A stretch of 64,000 nucleotides of DNA from Macrostomum hystrix. Lineage: Eukaryota; Platyhelminthes; Macrostomidae. Within the stretch, counting starts at the first letter, position 1; every line of letters begins with the position of its first letter. Below are positions 1 through 10,267 of this stretch, piece by piece. A program made the translations under genes and the position numbers. Below the pieces are notes generated by a model. That model did no database searches and was not told the origin of the DNA. It was given only the letters and a program-made list of their open reading frames with translations. The stretch lies in the NCBI GenBank assembly GCA_950097015.1, contig CATNEN010000039.1:11758001-11822000 (forward strand). The letters run 5' to 3'.

Positions 1-690
1 GAGATTAGACCATTGAGATTATACCTTTGAGATTATACAATTGAGATTAGACCAGTAAGATTAGACCCATGAGATTAGACCATTGAGATTAGACCAATGA
101 GATTAGACCATTGAGATTAGACCAGTGAGATGAGACCAGTGAGATTAGACCAATGAGATTAGACCTTGAGATTAGACTAATGAGATTAGACCATTGAGAT
201 TAGACCAGTGAGATTAGACCAATGAGATTAGACCAATGAGATTCGACCAGTGAGATTAGACCAGTGAGATTAGACTAATGAGATTAGACCATTGAGATTA
301 GACCAGTGAGATTAGACCAATGAGATTAGACCAATGAGATTCGACCATTGAGATTAGACCAATGAGATTAGACCATTGAGATTAGACCGTTGAGATTAGA
401 CCAGTGAGATTAGACCGTTGAGATTCGACCATTGAGATTCGACCATTGAGATTAAACCATTGAGACTAAACCATTGAGATTAGACCAGTGAGATTAGACC
501 AATGAGATTAGACCAGTGAGATTAGACCGTTAAGATTAGACCTTTGAGATTCGACTATTGAGATTCGACCATTGAGATTCAACCATTGAGATTAGACCAG
601 TGAGATTAGATCGGTGAGATTATACCTTTGAGATTCGACCTTTGAGATTTGACCAGTGAGATTAGACCAACGAAATTGTACAGTGTGAGA
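1..690. repeat. 14-bp minisatellite
   Basis: Tandem array of a 14-bp unit close to GAGATTAGACCATT, with A/T/G changes mostly in the last three bases and some ATACC or TCGACC variants. It runs from the left edge to about 690 and so is open-ended. No reading frame persists through it. Confidence 0.95.
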
Positions 691-973
691 CAGGTTAAGA
701 CTTTTTCCGGAATATCAAGGTCTGGAAGAATCTAGTCTTAACTATAGGCTCTGGAAATGAAAATGCTTTTGATTTCAATATTAAAAAGACTTGCTGATTT
801 GAAAAGTCCAAATCCAAGGTTTATGGAGTCATTCCCGGGTGAAAAGTTACAAATCTAATCAGAATTTTTATCTAATTGGTGGAAATAATTTTATGAGGCG
901 ACGTAGCTAGAAACAAGATTGTAAATTTTCGACGACTTAATTTGCTGCGCAATCCATAACTTACTGCAACTTA
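691..973. other. AT-rich spacer
   Basis: Unique AT-rich sequence between the 14-bp and 33-bp arrays. I searched it on the minus strand for the missing P2X C-terminal exons and saw none. It is most simply part of a long P2X intron. Confidence 0.5.
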
Positions 974-1220
974 CTGCAATCCATAACTTACTGCAACTTA
1001 CTGCAATCCATCACTTCACAAAAGCTACCGCAAAAAGTCTGCTTGCCTTTGACCTCATTTTGTTACCAAAATCCGTGATTGCATCTTAATTAGTAGCTTC
1101 CTCCGGTGTGGCCTAAATAGTACAGGGATACATTTAAAATGTGTGCTGTGCTGGTCACAGTTGAATCTGTTTCTGCACCTGACGCCCTGAACCTACTCTT
1201 CATTCTGAGTTTAGAAAATC
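974..1220 (+). repeat. Duplicated flank, copy 1
   Basis: About 246 bp that recur almost unchanged at 2581-2826, directly before the second 33-bp array. Both copies end in GTTTAGAAAATC and then run into the repeat. One single-base indel separates them near the start (GCAATCCATAAC against GCAACCATAAC). The copies show that array and flank were duplicated together. Confidence 0.9.
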
Positions 1221-2577
1221 AGTTTGATTGATTTGGTTCAGGAACTAGCTCTCAGTTTGATTGATTTGGTTCAGGAACTAGCTCTCAGTTTGATTGATTT
1301 GGTTCAGGAACCAGCTCTCAGTTTGATTGATTTGGTTCAGGAACTAGCTCTCAGTTTGATTGATTTGGTTCAGGAACTAACTCTCAGTTTGATTGATTTG
1401 GTTCAGGAACCAGCTCTCAGTTTGATTGATTTGGTTCAGGAACTAGCTCTCAGTTTGATTGATTTGGTTCAGGAACTAGCTCTCAGTTTGATTGATTTGG
1501 TTCAGGAACTAGCTCTCAGTTTGATTGATTTGGTTCAGGAACTAGCTCTCAGTTTAATTGATTTGGTTCAGGAACTAACTCTCAGTTTGATTGATTTGGT
1601 TCAGGAACTAGCTCTCAGTTTGATTGATTTGGTTCAGGAACTAGCTCTCAGTTTGATTGATTTGGTTTAGGAACCAGCTCTCAGTTTGATTGATTTGGTT
1701 TAGGAACTAGCTCTCAGTTTGATTGATTTGGTTCAGGAACTAGCTCTCAGTTTGATTGATTTGGTTCAGGAACCAGCTCTCAGTTTGATTGATTTGGTTC
1801 AGGAACCAGCTCTCAGTTTGATTGATTTGGTTCAGGAACCAGCTCTCAGTTTGATTGATTTGGTTCAGGAACCAGCTCTCAGTTTGATTGATTTGGTTCA
1901 GGAACCAGCTCTCAGTTTGATTGACTTGGTTCAGGAACTAACTCTCAGTTTGATTGATTTGGTTCAGGAACTAGCTCTCAGTTTGATTGATTTGGTTCAG
2001 GAACCAGCTCTCAGTTTGATTGATTTGGTTCAGGAACCAGCTCTCAGTTTGATTGATTTGGTTCAGGAACCAGCTCTCAGTTTGATTGACTTGGTTCAGG
2101 AACTAACTCTCAGTTTGATTGATTTGGTTCAGGAACTAGCTCTCAGTTTTATTGATTTGGTTCAGGAACCAGCTCTCAGTTTGATTGATTTGGTTCAGGA
2201 ACTAGCTCTCAGTTTGATTGATTTGGTTCAGGAACCAGCTCTCAGTTTGATTGATTTGGTTCAGGAACCAGCTCTCAGTTTGATTGATTTGGTTCAGGAA
2301 CCAGCTCTCAGTTTGATTGATTTGGTTCAGGAACCAGCTCTCAGTTTGATTGATTTGGTTCAGGAACTAGCTCTCAGTTTGATTGATTTGGTTCAGGAAC
2401 TAGCTCTCAGTTTGATTGATTTGGTTCAGGAACCAGCTCTCAGTTTGATTGATTTGGTTCAGGAACCAGCTCTCAGTTTGATTGATTTGGTTCAGGAACT
2501 AGCTCTCAGTTTGATTGATTTGGTTCAGGAACCAGCTCTCAGTTTGATTGATTTGGTTCAGGAACTAGCTCTCAGTT
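1221..2577 (+). repeat. 33-bp minisatellite, array A
   Basis: About 41 copies of a 33-bp unit beginning TTTGATTGATTTGGTTCAGG. As 33 is a multiple of three, the plus strand stays open for long stretches and reads IDLVQELALSL or IDLVQEPALSL. Two in-frame TAG codons (around 1668 and 1702) break it, there is no start context or splice signal, and the units vary at a few fixed sites. I treat it as non-coding satellite inside the P2X intron. Confidence 0.93.
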
Positions 2578-2580
2578 TTA

Positions 2581-2826
2581 CTGCAACCATAACTTACTGC
2601 AACTTACTGCAATCCATCACTTCACAAAAGCTACCGCAAAAAGTCTGCTTGCCTTTGACCTCATTTTGTTACCAAAATCCGTGATTGCATCTTAATTAGT
2701 AGCTTCCTCCGGTGTGGCCTAAATAGTACAGGGATACATTTAAAATGTGTGCTGTGCTGGTCACAGTTGAATCTGTTTCTGCACCTGACTCCCTGAACCT
2801 ACTCTTCATTCTGAGTTTAGAAAATC
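2581..2826 (+). repeat. Duplicated flank, copy 2
   Basis: Near-identical second copy of 974-1220, separating the two 33-bp arrays. It differs by a handful of bases, for example GACTCCCTG here against GACGCCCTG in copy 1. A shorter relative of its 3' part lies at about 4303-4368 in P2X intron 3. Confidence 0.9.
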
Positions 2827-3660
2827 AGTTTGATTGATTTGGTTCAGGAACTAGCTCTCAGTTTGATTGATTTGGTTCAGGAACTAGCTCTCAGTTTGAT
2901 TGATTTGGTTCAGGAACCAGCTCTCAGTTTGATTGATTTGGTTCAGGAACTAGCTCTCAGTTTGATTGATTTGGTTCAGGAACTAGCTCTCAGTTTGATT
3001 GATTTGGTTCAGGAACCAGCTCTCAGTTTGATTGATTTGGTTCAGGAACCAGCTCTCAGTTTGATTGATTTGGTTCAGGAACTAGCTCTCAGTTTGATTG
3101 ATTTGATTCAGGAACTAGCTCTCAGTTTGATTGATTTGGTTCAGGAACCAGCTCTCAGTTTGATTGATTTGGTTCAGGAACCAGCTCTCAGTTTGATTGA
3201 TTTGGTTCAGGAACTAGCTCTCAGTTTGATTGATTTGGTTCAGGAACCAGCTCTCAGTTTGATTGATTTGGTTCAGGAACTAGCTCTCAGTTTGATTGAT
3301 TTGGTTCAGGAACCAGCTCTCAGTTTGATTGATTTAATTCAGGAACTAGCTCTCAGTTTGATTGATTTGGTTCAGGAACTAGCTCTTAGTTTGATTGATT
3401 TGGTTCAGGAACTAGCTCTCAGATTGATTGATTTGGTTCAGGAACCAGCTCTCAGTTTGATTGATTTGGTTCAGGAACTAGCTCTTAGTTTGATTGATTT
3501 GGTTCAGGAACCAGCTCTCAGTTTGATTGATTTGGTTCAGGAACTAGCTCTCAGATTGATTGATTTGGTTCAGGAACCAGCTCTCAGTTTGATTGATTTG
3601 GTTCAGGAACTAGCTCTCAGTTTGATTGATTTGATTCAGGAACCAGCTCTCAGTTTTATT
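2827..3660 (+). repeat. 33-bp minisatellite, array B
   Basis: About 25 copies of the same 33-bp unit as array A, open in the same frame, with a few unit-specific changes (GATTTGATTCAGG, CTCTTAGTTTG, CTCAGATTG). It degenerates from about 3650 into unique sequence before the last visible P2X exon. Confidence 0.93.
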
Positions 3661-3812
3661 CGTGTTGCTCAGGAACTAACTATTTTTATTCTACTTGTTC
3701 AGCGGTCGACCTGGTTTAGGAACGTGAGCTCAGTTCTCAACTCATATGTGGATTAAATTTTTTATAAAACGTTTGAAGCGTAAGAACCCACGATGCCCGT
3801 GAGGTCACGAAC

Positions 3813-6800
3813 CTCCAGTAATCCAGATCTGCTTGGCTGCGCCCGGACTAATCGACTGGCCGTATTTGATGATGTCACCGAGACGAAAGATCGGGCAGTA
3901 TCGGTCGTCGGGATCGTCCGGGTCGTAGTTGCATCGCTTCAGATATTTATCCGTCATTGTGGAGAGAATATTTCGTCTTTTCACTTTGAATTTCGGAAAT
4001 TCAACGCTGTTTTTAATTAGGACTGTGAAGTTTTTCACTCGGGTCATCAGCACCTGGAGTTGGTACAGTTTTAGCAATGATTTAATGTTCCGGATTATTT
4101 TGAGATTTTGTTGAATAAATCACACTCTAAAGTTACGATACAATCTCGAATTACATTAAAACATGAAAATTGTTCAGTTTTTTAGAGTCTGCCCGTATTT
4201 TTCGTATTGTAAAAAGTGTACATTAAAGTGCCTTACATTAATAAGCTGGCACTTTGCCCAATTATGAAGGACTTAAAAATCAACAGCTAATTTTCATATC
4301 GTCTCACAGTTGCATCAGTTTCTGCACCTGACTCCCTGGACCTACTCTTTATTCTGTGTTTAGAAAAACACACGATAGTCAGCAGCAGCTGGATGATACT
4401 CGTGATAAGAGAGAGAGCTCAAACACTGTTTCCTAGTCAAGCATTATTTTAGGCCCTTAAAAATAGCAGACCTCCAATGCACTGCTCTCAAACACTTACT
4501 CAGGGGAGATCCTCAGGGGTCAGAGCGCCCTGGTGCTCATAATTGCCCTCAGCTGCAGCTGCACTCCAAATTCGTCCCTCAGTCAAAACCTCACTCAAAA
4601 CTGGGAGCTCAAACGGCCTCGCTATCCTTGCACATATGTTCTGATGGATAGCTAGTCATGCTTGTCCAATGGCTGACTCAGCATCCGGATCGGTTCCCCA
4701 ACCACTAACCTTATCGTTGCCGAGCGGCAGTTTGTCCTGCTCTGTCGGGCACCAGCCGTAAATCTCACACACGGTCAGTTTAGCCTCCCGAGTGCTGTTG
4801 ACGCAGCGGCCAGTCCGGACACCCCAGCCAAGCAGGTGGACGTGACCTTTCTCGCAGTCGGCGTCAGTTTTGCAGCTGAAAAAAAAATTAGGGAAATATC
4901 GTACAATGCAAAATAATTAGCCTCTACAACTCACCCGCAACCAACTCAAACGGCACTGACCTCACTCCACAGCTGCGCCACTCCACAGCCACCCCACTCC
5001 GCAGCCACCTCACTCCCCAGCCACCCCACTCCGCAGCCACCTCACTCCGCAGCCACCCCACTCCGCAGTCACATCACTCCGCAGCCACTCCACTCCGCAG
5101 CCACATCACTCCGCAACCACCCCACTCCGCAGCCACATCACTCCGCAGCCACCCCACTCCACAGCCACCTCACTCCGCAGCCAGCCCACTCCACAGCCGC
5201 GCCACTCCGCAGTCAGCCGACTCCGCAGCCACCTCACAAACTCACAAACTCTGCCCATCAGATTCCAAGACACTTCTGGCACGATCAGCTCACCTAGCAT
5301 GCCACTTATTATCCTTGTCCTCCTCGCAGGTTGTTTGCGTCTGGTTCTTAGTAATGACCACATTAGTTGTGACAAAGAACGCGCTGTTCATCTGTGGCGG
5401 GATGGCCCAGTCGGCCACGTCCCAGATACGGTCGCCAACGGATGGAATGTCAGTGTAGTTTGTATACTCAAGGCCTGAAAGGAATTAAAGAAATAAATGA
5501 ACAGCAGGATTGAGCAAAACTAACGTGCTATCTTTCCATTTCACATCTCTCCCTAACTTATGTCCCATATATTAATATATTTCCCCTGTATCTATTTAAC
5601 TTTCCCCTGTATCTATCCCCCCTATACCAATATTTCTCCTGTATCTATCTTCCGTGTATCAACCTCACCCTATATCAATCTCTCCCTTTAACCCCTAAAT
5701 CAATCCCTTCCATGCATCAATCTCTCCCGTGTATCAATCTCTCCCCTATATCAGTCCCTTCCGTGTATCAATCTCTCCCCTATATCAGTCCCTTCCGTGT
5801 ATCAATCTCTCCCCAATATCAGTCCCTTCCGTGTATCAATCTCTCCCCAATATCAGTCCCTTCCGTGTATCAATCTCTCCCCTATATCAATCCCTTCCGT
5901 GTATCAATCTCTCCCCTATATCAATCCCTTCCGTGTATCAATCTCTCCCCGATATCGATCCCTTCCGTGCATCAATCTCTCCCGTGTATCAGTCTCTCCC
6001 GTGTATAAATTTCTTTCGCGTATCAATCACTCCCCTATATCAATCCCTTCCGTGCATCAATCTCTCCCGTGTATCAATCTCTCCCGTGTATCAATCTCTT
6101 TCGCGTATCAATCACTCCCCTATAACAGTCCCTTTCGTGCATCAATCTCTCTCTATATCAATCCTTCCGTGCATCAATCACTCCCCTGTATCAATCCCTT
6201 CCGTGCATCAATCTCTCCCCTGCATCAATCCCTTCCGTGCATCAATCTCTCTCTATATCAATCTCTCCCTATATCAATCTGGCCGCACATCAAGATCTCC
6301 CATCTCCGCTCCGATAGGAATCCCTGCCATCGAGTGTCAGTTTGTAAATCTGTCCATCTGTTTCATTTGTCCCTCTGTCCGACAACGCCAGCAATGGTGG
6401 TAATAAATATTAGTCCGTGCAAAAGTCATCCATCAGTTGTGCGAAGTCAAATATTTGCAGACGATGGCTGCGGGTTGGATGCAAACCTGACATTTTTTTA
6501 AACTAATTTGCTAAATGAGGCATCGCTAGCAGTGCCCACACCGATCATTGCCATCTGTAGCAGCTAAATAATTAGGCGTACAACTAAAGCATGCATAAAA
6601 ATCTGTTTTCAATTTATTAGGCCATTAGCAATGGCGATGTGCCAATTGCAGATGAAATAAAACTACTCAGAGATGCATTGGATCCTACAATTTATGCTTC
6701 TCAAATATTGACCCAGCAACCAAGTCCTCGTTTCGATGTTTAACCAGAAAAATACAGATGAAGAAACCAAGGCGATAAGCCAGCTGATTGTGCTTTGCGG

Positions 6801-9449
6801 GGCTAAACGTGAGGCAGTTTCTCGATAGGAGTTTTTAGTAGGCCATGGAAATATAACATTGAATTCGCTGTAACACCAAATCGTTGAAGATTGAGTTGAT
6901 AAACTCGGTCATGATTTTGGAATGAAAATCCGCATATTTTTCAGCCTGGATTCACCCTGATTCAATGGAAACAATTTTACTGTAAATCATAATGACAGCC
7001 GTGCTTTTTTTGGGATATTTATCCTAACTGGCAGGGAAAACAGTTGCGAAAATTGCTGCATTTTAGACTGCTGAACTTGTGAATCAATGCAGCAGCATTC
7101 CTCACATATTTGCTTCAATATACACCCTCTGACCTCTTCCGTCTATTCTCAGTTCCCTTAGTCAAATACCCCCTATCTCCACCGACTAGCCTTCTACACA
7201 CCTAACTCTCCCCCACCATCAACCGCTGTCCTCAATCTATCAACCACTGTCCACTATCTATTAACCACTGTCCACTATCTATCAACCGCTGTCCTCTATT
7301 CATCAACCACTGTCCTCTATCTATCAACCACTGTCCACTATCTATCAACCACTGTCCACTATCTATCAACCGCTGTCCTCTATCTATCAACCACTGTCCT
7401 CTATCTATCAACCACTGTCCACTATCTATCAACCAATCTACCCTCTCTATCAACCACTGTCCTCTATCTATTAACCACTGTTCACTATATATCGACCACT
7501 GTCTGTCCTCTATCGATCAACAGATCTACTATCTCTTTAAACCACTATTCCTTCTCTATCTAGCTCGTATATCCCCCACACTCTCAGCTCCTCCTCTAGT
7601 CCCAGCTTTTCTTTTCACTCTATTCTCACTTCGTGTTTAAGTATGGCCCCAATGCATCACACTCAAGCTATTACCCTCTTGACTTATCCAGCCTCACAAA
7701 CTCCGTTTTCATCCAAATACTTCTATCATTCTGTCAGTTATCTGCCAAATTGATAATGCATAGTTACAAAAAAATTGTCTGTCGCTTCATATAATTAATT
7801 CTTCATCGTCCAAATTGTACCTATAAAAATTTCTTTCCCATTTAGCCTTCATTAGAAGCGGTTCCCGCTATCACACAAAACTCATGCGGAGTGCCAGTCA
7901 GTTTGTTGCCAGGCAGATAAAAAATAGCTAGCTGCAGGGAATGGATTATCTACTCTGGCCACTAAGGTAGACCAGGTAGGCACAGTTTATTTATCGTGTC
8001 CCATTGATAATTAAGCAATTTGGCAGTTAGCCTGGTGTGGGAATCGATGAAAAATTATGACTTTATCGTACGGACAAATCTGCTGGCAAGTACTGACTCT
8101 CGGGACCATGGAGTGAAATTTTCATTACTTTATCTTTGATTTAATTATCAACTCCGGATTTTACTGACGCTGTAGTTCTCATTTTCACTTCCCTAACAGC
8201 GTTTCCTAATTCTCATTGTCTATATTGGAGTGGAATCAAATTAAACAGTTAGCGAATTTTTACCACATTTCCGCCTTCTCTCAACGTTGTTATATTACTA
8301 CTTGCCTTTCACAAATTTTCATTCGTTTAATATTTCTCATTTCCTTCTTTAAGAACTCCTTTCACTACCCACGATAGATGAACCGCACAATCTCCCTTTA
8401 TTTGTGTCACCATCTCTAACTCCCTCCCTCCCTCTCTCCCTCCCTCTCTCCCTCTCTCCCTCTCTCCCTCTCTCCCTCTCTCCCTCTCTCCCTCTCTCCC
8501 TCTCTCCCTCTCTCCCTCTCTCCATCTCTCCCTCTCTCCCTCTCTCCCTCTCTCCCTCTCTCACTCTCTCTCCCTCTCTCACTCTCTCACTCTCTCACTC
8601 TATCCCCCTCTCTCCCTCTCTCCCTCTCTCTCTCACTCTCACTCTCACTCACTCTCGCCTATAGCCTAATGGCTAGAGCGCTAGGCTAGACTCTACTGAT
8701 GAGCTCCAATAAGAGCGAAACGCGTCTGGAGTTGCATTGGTTCGAATCCTGATTTCAATTTTTTCGATACATATCGGAATCGATTCCAACATTAGATTTT
8801 TGAAATTCAATGGGCAGTGTCCTCTCTCCTCTCTCCCGCTCTCTTTCTCCCTCTCTCCCTCTCTCTCAGGCCAGCACCGGCGTCTCGTACGACCGAGTCA
8901 GTGCCACGGAGTTGAGTGAGTATGGATTGAGTTGCGGGGCGCTGCCGAATCTATTACGATATGTTGAGATTGAAAGCTGGATTTGAACAAGCGCCTATAG
9001 CCTAATGGCTAGAGCACTAGGCTAGACTCTACTGATGAGCTCCAATAAGAGCGAAACGCGTGTGGAGTTGCCTTGGTTCGAATCCTGATTTCAATTTTTT
9101 CGATACATATCGGAATCGATTGCAACATTAGATTTTTGAAATTCAATGGGCAGTGTCCACTCTCTTCTCTCCCGCTCTCCCTCTCTCACTGTTTCCATGT
9201 TTCCCAATGTCCATTTTTCATCTCGATGCAAGCCGTCTCACCTTTCAGCTTTGTGGTTACGCCGCTGACAACACTGTCGAAGCTCTGGTAGCCTTTCTCA
9301 CGCAGCATGACCCAGCCAACCACGTAGGCCACAATCAGCAGCTGGATGCTGCGATAGATTAGACCGATCTTGTAGGAGGATATTGCGATCACCTTTTGTG
9401 TTTCATATTCGAAAAATGTTGCTACAACGAATTTTTTTACTGAGGCCAT
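3813..9449 (-). CDS. P2X ATP-gated cation channel, 5' exons
   Basis: P2X receptors are trimeric plasma-membrane channels opened by extracellular ATP. Minus-strand exons are 9449-9242, 5474-5294, 4875-4710 and 4053-3813; their joins keep frame (about 265 residues). Exon 1 gives the cytosolic start with the conserved YETQK phosphorylation motif, TM1 near residues 33-50 and VTTKLKG, holding a lysine of the ATP site. Exon 2 reads GDRIWDVADWAIPP and NQTQTTC. Exon 3 has the Cys-rich head and CEIYGWCPTEQ. Exon 4 has NFTVLIKN, PKFKVKRRNIL and CPIFRLGDII. The start is fixed by matching the family N-terminus. The last donor (GGAG/GTTCGT) is not ideal. About 120 C-terminal residues, including TM2, are absent and presumably lie beyond base 1. 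Homology is clear from motifs; the subtype cannot be assigned. Confidence 0.93.
4303..4368 (+). repeat. Third fragment of the array flank
   Basis: A 60-odd-base stretch in P2X intron 3 (TTTCTGCACCTGACTCCCTG, then CTACTCTTTATTCTG and GTTTAGAAAAACAC) that matches the 3' end of the two 33-bp-array flanks with several changes. No 33-bp units follow it. Confidence 0.75.
4945..5245. repeat. 15-bp minisatellite in P2X intron 2
   Basis: About 20 copies of a 15-bp unit near CACTCCGCAGCCACC, ending some 50 bases from the exon 2 donor. Variants swap CCGCAG for CCACAG and CCCCA for TCACA. Confidence 0.9.
5700..6285. repeat. 34-bp minisatellite in P2X intron 1
   Basis: Array of a 34-bp unit containing TATCAATCTCTCCCC and CCCTTCCGTG. 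The unit length is not a multiple of three, so three open frames encode the same rotated peptides. Pyrimidine-rich degenerate copies extend back to about 5560. Confidence 0.9.
6290..7210. other. P2X intron 1, unique part
   Basis: AT-rich intronic sequence with no coding exon or repeat that I can recognise on either strand. A further unique block lies at 7530-8400. Confidence 0.5.
7215..7520. repeat. 21-bp minisatellite
   Basis: About 14 copies of a 21-bp unit (AACCACTGTCC then TCTATCTATC), in P2X intron 1. The minus strand is open as a 7-residue repeat (WLIDSGQ), a by-product of the unit length. Confidence 0.9.
8404..8655. repeat. CT-rich simple repeat
   Basis: About 250 bp of (CTCTCC)n-type polypyrimidine, directly before the first tRNA-like hammerhead element. 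Both elements carry a shorter CT tract of the same kind inside, so this may be an expanded internal tract of a third, otherwise lost unit. Confidence 0.9.
8656..8991 (+). mobile_element. tRNA-like SINE unit with hammerhead, copy 1
   Basis: A unit of about 336 bp, repeated head to tail with the next entry. It opens with a tRNA-like stretch with an A-box match TAGCCTAATGG (8662-8672) and a perfect B box GGTTCGAATCC (8739-8749). Between the boxes, where a tRNA has its anticodon arm, lies a hammerhead ribozyme core. An AT-rich segment, a CT tract and a 120-bp tail follow. Known parallel: the SINE-like schistosome Sm-alpha repeats combine Pol III promoter elements with a hammerhead. Mobility is inferred, and no flanking target duplication was seen. 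Confidence 0.75.
8689..8733 (+). ncRNA. Type I hammerhead ribozyme, predicted active
   Basis: The core is CTGATGA (8696-8702), stem II GCTC/GAGC (8703-8706 with 8713-8716) capped by CAATAA, GAAA (8717-8720), then CGCGTC. Stem I pairs GACTCTA (8689-8695) with TGGAGTT (8727-8733) over seven pairs, two of them G-U. Stem III is very short: ACGCGT (8720-8725), a palindrome that can close only two pairs alone but pairs fully between two molecules. The predicted cleavage triplet is GTC, with cutting after 8726. All conserved core bases of the family are present. Activity is inferred. Confidence 0.85.
8992..9185 (+). mobile_element. tRNA-like SINE unit with hammerhead, copy 2 (truncated)
   Basis: Second unit, 336 bp downstream of the first and nearly identical through the A box, ribozyme, B box (9075-9085) and AT-rich segment. 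It fades out in the CT tract, about 57 bp from P2X exon 1. The pair are direct tandem copies on the strand opposite to P2X. Confidence 0.7.
9025..9069 (+). ncRNA. Hammerhead ribozyme with mutated cleavage triplet
   Basis: Same core as copy 1: CTGATGA (9032-9038), stem II GCTC/GAGC, GAAA (9053-9056) and both strands of stem I. The residue before the cleavage site is G (9062), making GTG instead of GTC. Hammerheads require NUH with H not G, so this copy should fold but not cut. Confidence 0.8.
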
Positions 9450-9484
9450 GATCTTTGATCTTTTATCGGCTCCTCTTGATGCCT

Positions 9485-9485
9485 G

Positions 9486-9520
<35 letters not shown>

Positions 9521-9605
9521 ATGCTGCTGCTGCTGATGCTGCTGCTGATGCTGCTGCTGCTGATGCTGCTGCTGCTTCTGTTGCTGCTGCTGCTTGTGCT
9601 GCTGC
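9485..9605. repeat. CTG/CAG trinucleotide repeat
   Basis: About 120 bp of CTG with occasional ATG, CTT and GTT triplets, just upstream of the P2X start codon. As plus-strand coding it would be polyleucine, but no gene structure surrounds it. On the minus strand, the P2X sense, it is a CAG tract in promoter or 5' UTR position. Confidence 0.9.
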
Positions 9606-9609
9606 TGAA

Positions 9610-10265
9610 GAGAAAAAGTTTAAATAAACGCAAGTTTTTGAATCTCTTATTTCTAGGCAGTTATTACGAATTTATAGATCAGCTGATTTATAACTTGTCA
9701 TCGCTATGGGAACGCACATTTAAATCCCCAGCTTTTAAATCCCTCGTGGATCAGTTTCAGCAAATCTGAAAAGTGCAACTTAATCCGCCGGACCTCAAGC
9801 TCAAGCCTTGCACCTGTAGTTTTGCAGCCGGTTAAGATTATAATCTGTGGTCTAAAATAAAATCTGCGGTCGGCTTACCTGTCGATGAAGATATTTTCGC
9901 CCTGCAAGTTTTCTGTCGCTCTTTACTTGGACTCGTCAGCCAACTAATTAGCTATTCTACGAGTACAAGGCGCAGTTAATTATTCACAAATAAATTTTAA
10001 CAGCTCACAGTAGAGATTCAGAGATGGGTTTTTAGGGGCCAGCAGAACTGCTGAAACTGCTGCTTTCGTGGAAACAGGAGAGGGAACTAAATAAACAAGC
10101 TCCCCTTCATGCCAGTGGCGGCACAATGGTACGCACGCATTGGCTCTTGCAGAGTGTGTTTTTCTGTCCACTAATACTAAAACTGGATGGCGGGCTCAAT
10201 GTCCACGTACTCCTGCATCAGGAATCAACAACGGCTTCCAAATTTGCTATCCAAGTGCTTCCAGT
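9610..10265. other. Spacer upstream of P2X
   Basis: Unique AT-rich sequence between the P2X start and the next array. It should hold the P2X promoter, but I see no clear TATA box or initiator. Confidence 0.4.
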
Positions 10266-10267
10266 GT

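Noticed and set aside
1224-3756. Proteins of 148-321 residues read through the 33-bp arrays
   Set aside because: They follow only from a stop-free unit whose length is divisible by three; no promoter, splice site or start context, and array A is interrupted by stops.
9455-9769. Polyleucine open frame
   Set aside because: A CTG microsatellite with random flanks, overlapping the upstream region of P2X on the other strand.
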